In this document: positions 22,301 through 34,300 of the stretch, piece after piece | Layout: each line of letters begins with the position of its first letter | Numbering within the stretch: position 1 is the stretch's first letter | Assembly (NCBI RefSeq): GCF_032118995.1 | Contig: NC_092666.1 | Span: 9,498,501 to 9,562,500 of the forward strand | Direction: 5' to 3' | Source: Asterias amurensis | Lineage: Eukaryota > Echinodermata > Asteroidea > Forcipulatida > Asteriidae | DNA: 64,000 bases | Position numbers and translations under genes: made by a program | Notes under the pieces: model-generated | Told to the model about the DNA's origin: nothing | Databases searched by the model: none | What the model saw: only the letters and a program-made list of their open reading frames with translations

Positions 22301-25300
22301 TAAGTTGGAAACACAAAGGACAAGTTCAAAGGTGATAGCTGGAGAAAAAGTAATTAATTGATGAATGAGGCGGACTAAAAAGGAGGTTATCTGTTGGGGA
22401 AAAGGAGAAGGCAAAGACAAGAGGTTTTTCTAGTCGTGTCCTTTTTGTTGTGTGACAATAAAGTGCTAGTTTAAGTGAAATTGAATTACATCTTTTTGTG
22501 AAATCCTGTGTTCCTGACTGGTTCGAGAATAAATCTTGCTCAGCAGAATAAAACTGCTGCCCAAGCATCATTTTCTGCTAAAGTGTTTTGTTTCATGAAT
22601 GATGTCATTTTATTACCTTATTTACGTAGGTACTTAGTAAGGGCCAGTTGGAGGGTCCTGCTGGTGTGGCCGTAGTGTTACAGAAGAGAGGCAGCGAAGA
22701 AATCTTAATGCAGTCACAGACTTCTTCTGGAGGAGGGTATGTTATGGGGGGGGGGGCGGATTTCAGATTAAAGATTTCAGAAACCATCAAGATGCACAGT
22801 AGAGCTTTTAAAATCAAAGATTAACAAGTAAGTACATCCACTTCAGTTTACCTCGTTTCAGGAGACTGCTTGGAGTGTCCTTTTGGGTTTCAATCTTAAT
22901 CATCTTTCTGTTACACTTCAATAAAGTGATGCTGTTTTTAATTATCTTTAGGTACGTCTTCAAGCAAGTTCTCCCAGGAGATTACACTCTCAAGGCATCC
23001 CATCCAAAATGGTCCTTTGTGAAGGTAGGTGTACTTCAGAGGGAGCTGTTTCTCACAATGTTTTTATACTATCAACAGCTCTCCATTGCTCGTTACCAAT
23101 AGTGTCCAGTGCTTTTTAGGGACTTGTTGCCTTGGAGTAGTCAGGTTGGTCCATGAAAAGTGTCTGAAACCAGTTGTTAAAAAGATGTTTAAAAGTAGAA
23201 TATAATGATCTAACAAACAATATCGAAAATGCGTGGTTTTCCTTATACGTCATGAACTAACATGGCAAGCCATTTCGTGGAGTCAAGTTTTTGACTCCAT
23301 AAAATGGCCAACTGTGTTAGTTCACAAAGTAAAGGGAAAACCGTTCAGATTTGAGACTTGTTTGTGTGGATCATTATATTCTACTTTTAAAACATCTTGT
23401 AACAAATGGTTTCAAACACTTTTCATGGACCAACTCGCCCCGATCCAAGGCAAGGTGTCCCTGTAAATCAATCAATCAAACTAGTCAGTCTGTCTCAGTC
23501 AGTTTGCAGTAAATTCAGGACCCGTCTCCGTGTCATATGATCATAAAACTTTTGGAGGGCAACAAAAGATTTAAACCAATTATTCATTTGGTGTATACTT
23601 TTCTTGTAGCACGCTTTGCCAGTCACAGTAGCAAGGGACAGCAGCGCCCAAGCTCCGTCTATAATCGTATCCGGCTATGATGTCACTGGTCATGTGATGA
23701 GCGATGGAGAGCCAATCAAAGACGTCCATTTCTTGCTCTTCTCGGACGCAGTTTCAAAGACGGTGAGTAGAATAATTTCAAGTAACCCAAATGTTTGCAA
23801 TTTATTCAAATTAGTTTGGTTGATACTTCCATGTGGATGTGAATAATAATAATAATAATAATAATACAAAGCATTTATAAGGCGCTATACAAAGAACAGA
23901 GCGCCTAACATTAACAAAGAAGGGTAACACAAGAACAAAAACAAAACCAGACCAACGATAGGCTAATAGAGAAACAAAAAGAGGAGCAAATTAGGATGGT
24001 TCTGGAAATAAAAATGTCTTGAGGAGGCGTTTAAACGCAGCCTACGACGCAGCTTCTCTCAGACTTGATGGTAGCGCGTTCCACAAGCGCGGTGCAGCAA
24101 CCGCGAAGGCTGTGTACCCGGCTTTCCTTTTGGATCTAGGAATGGAGAGCCGGGTCAAGTCTGATGAGGAGCGGAGTCGATGGCTGTGTGCATCAGAAAG
24201 TAGTCGATGGCTCTGAAGTAGTTTAATGTGCCGCAAATAATCAGTATGCACTGTTTCCCAATAAAGACGTAAGAAAATTTGCGTCACTGTCTTGATTCTC
24301 ACAAAGTAAGAGCAAGGCTTAAGAACAAATTTATAAAATGGTGAGTAAATATTGTGGTGATTCCTTGAAAAGATTTTTTTTTATTGATATTTTATTTACC
24401 TAGCTCTTACAGTGCCTGCTTCTGTTTGAGGTTTTTCTTAATTGTTTATAAACAAATAGCTATCACCAAACGAAATGTATCTTGCTGATTTGTGTTGCAT
24501 TGGCACATATCCATAATTTACAATTTCCTTATACAGGTGCCCATTACCAAGCAGAAAATGCTTTGGTGCCACTGCGGCTTTAACAAACGGAGCACACAGG
24601 CCTGCTAAATGTAGTGATTTTTTTTCTGAAGAAGTTCATGTAGTGTTTGTTTTAGCTCTGTGAATATTTGGTTTGCGGTAACACCATGTGTCTATCTACT
24701 TGCTAGGTAAATAATGTTCTTTTGAGAACTTGTTTTGCTATTATTCTACTACCGCAGGAGAGCAGATTTTCGGAAATCGGGAGATAAGACCTCTCTGAAA
24801 AGAACTGTCCTACTTATTAACTCTTTTATTTCTATTTTAGGATGTTAGCCAGTGTGATCCAGCGCCAGTTAAAGGTTATACCCACCCACAAGGGAAAGTC
24901 CCACTATGCAGCGTCACGTCCAGTCAGCAAGGCCAAATCTCCTTTAAGGCTCTACCCACGGGAAAATATACAATGGTAAGATACATGTATGTCTTGGCTA
25001 AAGTTCTGACAATCTAAGTTTCTTCAGAGCCGTCCAAAGTTTTCAGAGTTTTTACAGGGGGATTCGGATATTTTACTGATTAAAATGTTATTAATTAAAA
25101 ACTATTTAGCTGATCAAAGAAAAAGGGGCTCAAATAATGCTTGAGGATATTCAGGCTTGTAAAGAAGTCATTTCATGTAAACACAAATGGGAAGCATTTT
25201 TACTATATCTTGGATGGTATGGATAGGTATGGATATTTATCTTCAAGTACGCGCTAATCCTCCAATCAGATTGGCAGATTGGAGTGGTGATAAAAACCTA

Positions 25301-28300
25301 TATTGCACGGCTAATATCACTACCATATGTCTTGTGTGTTCTATGTCACGTGCCAAGTTTGCTTGAAGATAAATACGTTATCACATGCGCGCTCGTGGAA
25401 ATACGGCAAAACATAGCGCGTCTGCGTCCCATATCCAACTCGGCCTTCGGCCTCGTTGGATGTGGGACGCAGAAGCGCTATATTTTTCCGTATTCCACTC
25501 GCGCTTGTGTGATAACTTATAATATAAACAATGGTACTCCACAGCCTCTGGACTGGGAGGCTGACACTCCCATTAGGCTTAAACTAAACAATAAAATGTA
25601 GCAGACAGCGACAAATCCAAGAAAAATAGAGTTAGCTGTTGCAAACTGCTTACCAACCAAAAGGACCTATGGTTTAAATGGGAAAAAAAAACAAGTTAAA
25701 GGATTTGGGTACTTTTTCAAAATGTCCATAGATTTACATTAAACTTACAGGGTTCAAAGATAATGATAGTGGAAAGCTTCCCTTCAAATATTACTTACTG
25801 AGGTGCTGTAGTTTTTGAGAAATGAGTAAAACAATGTCATGAAAATACGTTTGTAAATTGCTTAAAATAATTATGGTCTCATGAGACCAAAATTATTTTC
25901 ATGACGTTGTTTTGCTCATTGCCCAAAAACTACAGCACCTCAGCACGTAATATTTCCAGGGAAGCTTTCTGCTATCATTATCTTCAAACTTTGAAGTTTA
26001 GTGTAAATCTGTGGGCATTGTGTTTTTTGTCCTACAAAAAGTACATACACCCTTTAATGGCCTTACTGCTTTACCACAAGCAGATGGAAGCAACAAATCT
26101 AGTGAAGCAAATTAGGGGAAATATTGTAAAGTGATATTTTTTAAATATTTTCTTTTACACAGGTTCCTTTCTACCAAGGTGAGCACATCACCTTTGATGT
26201 TATTCCATCAACCATGGACTTCCAAGTCAATCATGACAGCTTGACTCTTCAGGTAAGATTTAGGGGCAGGGCCAAAAATTGAAACTACTGGCCTCAGGTG
26301 GCTGCGGGTCCAGTCTAAAAATTTGAGCCCTGAGGAGTGTGATAATTGAATACATGTTGTCAACATAGTGGGTTTGAATCTGGTACTGGTCTAGTGCACT
26401 GTGGCGTGTCGTGGCCGAGCGGTTAAGAGTCTCAGCCTGTAAGAATGCACCGAGTGGTGATTCATCGGTTTTCAGATCTTCTAAAAAATTGTGTTTACAG
26501 GGAATGTACTATTTGTTTCATGAGGGCTTTTTGGCCAAACTTTGATAACTGATAACTCCAAAACCAGAAGTGTCAGCAAACCAATATTTTGGATTTATTC
26601 GTTTGGTGTGATGATGTACGTATCACTCTAATTTCTTGGAAGAAGAGCTGAAAACCCATGAATCACCCCCCCCCCCCTAATTTGCTAAACTTTTACAGGC
26701 AGAGACTCTTAAGAGCACCAAACTCAAGCTTTGATGTTTCTGATCAGCAGAGTGTGGGTTCGAGTCCTGGTTGTGACACTTGTGTCCTTTAGCAAGACAC
26801 TGGACTATTTTTGCTGCGTGAAATGAAATCATTGGGTCTGTAATTGCGGATAAAGACACCAGCCTAGGTTGGAGGTTTCAATCCGCAGATGGTTGAGCTG
26901 CTTCAGCAGCAAATATTGTTTTACATTTTTATGCTTAGCATGAATGAGCAGGGCCCAATTTCATAGAGCTGCTAAGCACAAAAATGTGCTTAGACTGAAA
27001 TTTCTTCCTTGATAAAAACAGGTTTACCAACCAAATTTCCATGTGATTTTCAGGAAAAGTAAACAAAAGCTGAATACCAGTAACAAGCAATATGCAACAA
27101 ATGGAAATTTGGCTTTTAATCCTGTTTTTATCGAAAAAGAAATTTCATGCTTAGCAAATTTTTGTGCTTAGCAGCTCTATGAAATTGGGCCCAGGACAGT
27201 CAGAAATCGTATATGTGGCTGGTTGTATTTTGGCTGGTTTTTCTTATTCTGGTAAGCAAAGTTTTATTACGCATAGCTACTTTGCGTTCTTTAGCGGCTC
27301 TTTGAAATTTTACCCAGGTAGGTAAATGAGGATGAACAAGATTGTATTGTGTTTTTAAAAGTTAGCTTGAAAAGTTTTAACAAACAAGCACTTCTTTAGT
27401 TTCACTTTAAGTCACATTTTTCTTCTTGTACTTTCTTGAACAGACAACATTCCGAGTGGAAGGATTCTCAGTATCTGGACAAGTCTTAGATGCTCAAGGG
27501 GTGAGTTAACAATCTTATGATAACAATAATAACAACTATTTTTCATACAGCGCTTTATCTACGGGCATCTCAAATCACATATCGTTATTTTTTTCCAGAC
27601 AGGTTTTTGAAATTTTTGAATTATGAGATCCAATTATATGACGACACAACAATATTCACTTTGCTTTCACATCTTGCGCAATGAACAAAAAGTGCTACAG
27701 TATCGGCTGAGAATTTTCTGGTTTTTGTTTGTTGCATTTGGAGTGCTGTTGCATTTAAGGCTCTAATCAGTTTTCGTTTCTAACAATATGCTGCAATTTT
27801 CATTTGATTTTGACTCAAAAGGGTAATCCTGTTGCCGGGGCAAAGGTCAAACTCCAAGACAGGTCAGAGGTCATCACTAAATCCGACGGTACATATGAAT
27901 TGGAGAAGATCAAATCAGGGACGTACGTTTTATTGGCGAGCAAGGAGCACGTTTTCTTTGAGGGGCAGACGATGAAGATTAATCCCAACACGCCTCGTCT
28001 TCCAGACATCGTAGCCTCAAGGTAAGTAAATTATCACGTAAAGGTCAGTTTCGAAGGTCACTTCTTTTACTCTTCTGTTAGACTCTCTCTACAGGGAGTC
28101 TAAAAACAAACTATACACTTTTTAAATGGCTGCCGAATAAAAAATATAATAATTCTGGTGGAAAAGGTTTAGATGTATGGATAGCTTATGGATTCAACTT
28201 TCACAGGGCACTAAAAAGTCTGACTTTTAATCATAATTCATGATTGGGTGAGGACTGCTTACCTTTGTAAAGGGTATGAAAATTAGGTTGTGCAGCAATT

Positions 28301-31300
28301 AGCCTTCCGCTTTGTGAGAGGTAAGTCCTTTGGAGCTTACAAAATTCACTACAAGATTTCTGCTACTTATTCCTCAGTGAGCAGTGCTCACCCAAGCATG
28401 AATTATTCTCAGACTTTTTGGTGTCATATGACAGTTGGATCCGTAACCTATCCATAGATCTAAACCTTTTACCTCAGAATCATATATTTTTTAATTCGGC
28501 AGCCATTTCAAAAGTGTTTTTTTTTTTTTGAGACACACGGTACCCTGGCTGCCAATTGACAAATGAATGAAGTTTAAAACACTTTTCTACATCTACAAAG
28601 CTCTGGATGATCTGTCGCCAGTCTATCTGAAAGATTGCTCTGCCACCCATATACCATCAAGGGAAGGCCTACGATCAAACCGGGACGTTACTCGTCTTAC
28701 CATCCCAAAGAGTAAAAAATAATATAATATAATATAATAAAAATATATAAAAAATGAATAGCCAATGGATCAATTAGCCAACCTGCATTATTAAGAGTGA
28801 TGTCAAAGGTGGAAAAATTGGGGTGAGCGAACACCCATTAACTATTTGTTTGCATTTACAATGTACTATGGGAGACTTTGGAATGCTAGGTGGCAGCAGA
28901 CTTACCAGGTAAATTGGTATTGTTTACGTAGTTCTGAGCATGTGCACATTTCTGAGAACAATGGATTTTACCTGGTAAGTCTGCTGCCACCAAGCGTCCC
29001 AAAAGTCTCCCATTATGGGTCCTTTTGATTGGTAAGCAGTTTGCAGCAGCTTATTCTATTTTCTCATTTTTTTTTAATTGGTTCACAGTTTCAGCCTTTG
29101 CGGGCGCATCGTTATCGATAAGCTACCAGCAACACTGCCCTCTAGTGGTCCAAGAAGGGTTAGTCTCATCCCAGAAGGAGGATCAGCAAAAGATACTGTT
29201 TCCATGGCAACGGATAAAGATGGCGCTTTCTGCTTCAAGGTGAAACCAGGCAGTTATGTTGTGCAGGTAAATTGGTGGTTTGTCATTTTTTTCTAAAAAC
29301 TTTTAGTTTTTATTAATTTGTCAGCTCTACCAATCTTTCATCAGAACATTGTAACCCTTTCATGAAACATTTATTTTGTGATAAATTTATCATATGGACT
29401 CAATAATTGTTTACTTGGTTTTTTTGCAAATGGTGACCCTCCCCCCCCCCCCTCACAATTTATGGAAGTGTCGTGGCCGAGCGGTTAAGAGCACCCACAT
29501 ACGTCTGCAAATCAATCAATTACAAACAGGTGTTTGTTACTACCTCTAGACTTTTATTGGTGTGTCTTGGCCGAGCAGACAAGAACACCGGATTCAAACT
29601 CTGGTGTTTCTGATCAGCAGAGTGTGGGTTCGAATCCCCAGCTGTGACATTTGTGTCCTTAAGCAAGACACTTAACCATTGCTTCGTCCTTCGGATGGGA
29701 CGTAAAGTCGTTGGTCCCATGTGTTGTGTAACGCATGTAAAAGAACCCAGTGCACTTATCGAAAAGTGAAGGGGTTCGCCCCGGTGTTCTTGGCTGTGGC
29801 TGCTGTATGCGCAAAAGCACCTTGTAAACCCTTTGAAGGTGCTAAATAATTGGGTCTCAGAATTCATCACCGCAATAATCTATCTTTCTGAAAGTTTGTA
29901 TATACTCAGCGCCTTGAGTACCTTGTTTGGTAGATAAGTGCGCTATATAAGACTTTGATATTGCAATAGAACCCTCAAATGTTCCCTTTTTCCTCCTCTG
30001 CAACCGTGTGGTCATGTGGTCTTTATTTTTCTGAAGGGATTTACACCAGTCGCTATCAACTGGTCAGCGCATGAAAGAGTTTAAGGGAATGTTAGTGGGC
30101 AATTAAAGGCAGTGGACACTAGGCCTGGGCGAATTATTCGAATATCCGGTTAATGGCGAATAGGTTTTCCTAACTGTAACCGCGAATGCCTTTTTTTTCT
30201 TAACCGGATATCCGCATAGGGCGCGAATAGCTATTTATAAACCGGATAGTTCTGTAATTACAACCAAGTAACCGGATATTCTTTAATATCCGAATATCCG
30301 CGGACGTCGGGCGACAACTGACATGAATGTTTTGTCTGAATCCTAATGAAACTTCTATTAAGACAGCATAAAACAGCATAAATTAAGTATTTAACTATGC
30401 TCACCTCCGTGAAGAGTCAAAACAATGACATTTCTGACGTAATTTGTTCAAAGATTACAAAAGTTTTCCTTCACGTAGAGTCATCCACGATCAAAAGAAA
30501 AAGCAAATCGCCATCTTTAAATTAGATCCGGTCATTTTTATGAATGAACCGAGTGACACTGTCTAAAACTTATATCAATCCGCCCAGAAGATCTCATTCA
30601 CAAACGAACAGCGCCCTCTAGCGACAAAAAAAAAATTTTTTTTAAATATTTTTTTATTTTAATTTTTTTTATAGCGCCCTCTAGCGGCGAAAACAAACTA
30701 TTCGAATATCCGGTTAATTTTGGATAGTTGGTCAGCGGTATCCGAATAACAAAATTTCACTATTCGCCCAGCACTAGTGGACACTATTGGTAATTGTCAA
30801 GGACTAGCCTTCACAGTTGGTGTATCTCAACATATGCATAAAATAACTAACCTGTGAAAATTTGAGCTCAATCGGTCATCAAAGTTGCGAGATAATAATG
30901 AAAGAAGAAAACACCCTTGTCACACGAAGTTGTGTGTGTTTAGATGGTTGATTTCGAGACCTCAAGTTCTAAATCTGAGGTCTCGAAATCAAATTCGTGG
31001 AAAATTACTTCTTTCTCGAAAACTATGGCACTTCAGATGGAGCCGTTTCTCACAATGTTTTATACCATCTACCTCTCCCCATTACTCGTCACCAAGAAAG
31101 GTTTTATGCTAACAATTATTTTGAGTAATCACCAATAGTGTCCACACTGCCTTTAAGAGTTACCTATTTCGAAAGTCCAAACCAGACTTTTTTAAAATAT
31201 TACTCTCAAGTCGCTAATTTTGTTGCCATTAATTTGTATCAATCATTTCTGTTTTTCTCTCTCAGCCAACAGTCAGCCAGGAGGAAGCCGCAGCTGGTCT

Positions 31301-34300
31301 GAAAGTCATTCCTGCCCAACAGAAGGCGCTTGTCAAGAATGCGCCGACCTTTGACATCAATTTCTCTCAGTTCAAAGCAGACATAAGAGGTGTCATCAAA
31401 TGTATAGGTTAGTCGTCAAGTCGGTGCACAAACTTGAATTTGTTTTAACCTTGTATCTTCGTTGTTACATTGTGGCTTGATGTGGGCTAGTTTACCAAAC
31501 CCAAGTGCCCAATTTCAACGAGCTGCTGAGCACAAAAATTTGCTTAGCACGAAATTTTTTCCTTGAAGGATTACCAACCAAAAAGGGTTTACAAGGTGCT
31601 ATGGCGCATACAGCAGCCACAGCCAGGAACACTGGGGCGAACCCCTTCTTATTTTGATAAGTGTACTTGGTTCTTTTACATGTGCTACATAACACATGGG
31701 ACCAATGGCTTTACGTCCCATCCGAAGGACGTAGCAATGGTTAAGTGTCTTGCTTAAAGCCATTGGACCCTTTCGGTACAGAAAAAAAAAAAAAAGTTCA
31801 CAGATTTACAAATAATTTACAGGGTTTACAGAAGGTAATGGTGAAAGACTTCTCTTGAAATATTAGTCCATGAAATGCTTTACTTTTTGAGAAAACGGTA
31901 AAACAATATAAATTCTCGTTAACGAGAATTACGGATTTGTTATAAACACATGTCATGACACGGCGAAACGCGCGAAAACAGGAGTGGGTTTTCCCGTTAT
32001 TTTCTCCCGACTCCGATGTCCGATTGGGCCTAAATTTCCACAGGATTGTTATTTTATATATAAGTTGTGATACACGAAGTGTGGGACTTGGACAATACTG
32101 TTTACCGAAAGTGTATAATGGCTTTAAGGACACAAATGTCACAGCTGGGGATTCGAACCAACACTCTGCTGATCAGAAACACCAGAGTTTGTGTTCTTAT
32201 CCGCTCGGCCAAGACACACCAATATAAGTCGTGTTAGTAACAAGCACCTGTTCTTAATTGATTGATTTGCAGACGTATGTGGGACTCTACAGATAACGTT
32301 ACATACTGACAGTGGTGTAGAGGAGAGACCACCAGCTCATGTATCCCAACAGACTAAACAAGCTTCATTCATACTCAAAGATGTCCTGCCAGGAAAATAT
32401 AAAGGTTTGTTTCACTTCCTTGCTTGGGTGATTGAGTCCCTTGGCTTAGAGCTGTTGGAAGTGGGTTATTTGGTAGGGATCTCTGGGATGGGACTGTAGG
32501 GCTTTGGCTGATGGATGTTTGGTTATTTCTGAACTGCTTCAAGTTTACACTCCATCACTCCAAGGAATCTTCAAGTTCTCAAAACCCAAGTCTCAAAACT
32601 CTTAGGGTGACAGGTATTTTATTTTCAGCGGGCTACGCATCTGGAACTCTCTACCACTTAATCTTAGAACTTGTCTTTGTACCACAACATTCAATCTCTT
32701 CTCAAAACTTATCTTATGTCACAGGTTTTCAAGGACTAATTTTGTTGTGTCTGTTTTTCTTTGTTTTTGTTTAGTTTTTGGTTTTTACTGTGCCTTGAAC
32801 ACCCAGCAGGGTGGATCATAAATAAAATAAATGAAACCAGCTCTTACATAGCGCAATTCCAAAGAATTGATCAATGTGGATATGTCCGCATTACAAGTCT
32901 TAAGTATTTTTATTATTGTTATTTGGCTGAGGCTTCATGGCTTTGGAAGACGGGGCCTGAGCTGTCCAGAAGTTGAGTCTGAATTGTTGGCCTTGATGGT
33001 TCAAATATCAGCAACTGGTCCCATAGTTACTTGAAACCTTCTCTACAGATATGTCCATGGTAAATGTGCCACCAGTGTGTCAGACCTAGTTCCTCCTGTT
33101 AGGGTGTTTGAGCGTGAAATCAGACTTTCTGCTTCTTCTAACCCATACACTCATGCTTTAGTGAGATGTAAAACAAGGAGCCATTCCAACAGCTTTATTC
33201 AATTCAATTCAATGAACATTTGTTTTCATGTCGACAATAACAATTTTTAAGCATACACTAGAAAACAAATATCGATGAATATAATAATGACGGACGGATG
33301 CAATGTATAGAATTTGAAGATGATAACTACAAAAATTAACGTAATAGTCAGCATGCAGGGAAAAGTTTAAGCATAATGCTTTTTTATATTTCCCTGAGAC
33401 AGACAAGGACTTGGACTACAAGGACAAAAAAAAGCAAAAAAAAAAGAACAAAAAAACAAACAATGACACACGTACAATGTAGTGCAACACTTTGGAACTC
33501 GTTGCCTGGTGCATGTTTCCCTCCATCCTACAATCTAGACTGTTTTAAGAGGGAAACCAATTATCTTCAACTCCTCTAGGTTTTTTTTCATGTTTAATCA
33601 TGTCCTTCTCGAATGGCTTTAGGTTTGTTTGGTGCGAACTTGCATTTCAAAAAAATCCATTAACAAAAATTTGTTTAATTTCAAAACTAGTGAGCGTTAT
33701 CCAGAATCAGTGGTGCTGGGTGAAGACGTCTTTGGATGTCGAAGTGACTGATGGTGACGTGACATCCTTGGAGTTCCTACAAACAGGTTACATGCTGCAG
33801 TGTCACGTGTCTCACCCCATTGCAATCGTAAGTGAATAGTTTATACTCTTTCTGAAAAAATATTCCTTCTTTTTATGCCATGTTCTGGTCGAGTGGTTAA
33901 GAGCACCTGATTCAAGCTCTGGGCCCAGTTTTATAAAACGGTTTAGCAGAAAAATACTGTTTGACAAATTTCTTTGCTAAGCAAAAATTTAGTGGGCACA
34001 CCAGTCACAACAATGTACACTCAATGTAATTTTGGCTGGTAGCCTGTTTCTGTTGAGCAATAATTACCTGTGCTTCAAGTGCAAGCTTCTGTGCTAACAG
34101 GCTTTATGAAATTGGGCCTGAGTGTTCCTGATCAGCAGAGGGGGTGGGGGTGTTCGAGTCTTGGTCAGTGAGCAAAAAATCATTGTTGCTTTGTCCTTTG
34201 GATTGGACATTAAGCTGTAGGTCTCATCTACAAAGACTGGTAAAAGAACCCCAATTTACCTTTTGAATTACTTTCCTCCATATTTTGTACAGCCTGTCGG

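Noticed and set aside
24019..24216. Plus-strand frame in NOMO intron 6
   Set aside because: The minus strand carries the recognisable LINE tail motif; the plus frame is its shadow.
29557..29650. Possible tRNA gene (A- and B-box-like sequence)
   Set aside because: It is a SINE head: it is followed by a conserved body and tail and occurs in several copies; no clean cloverleaf.
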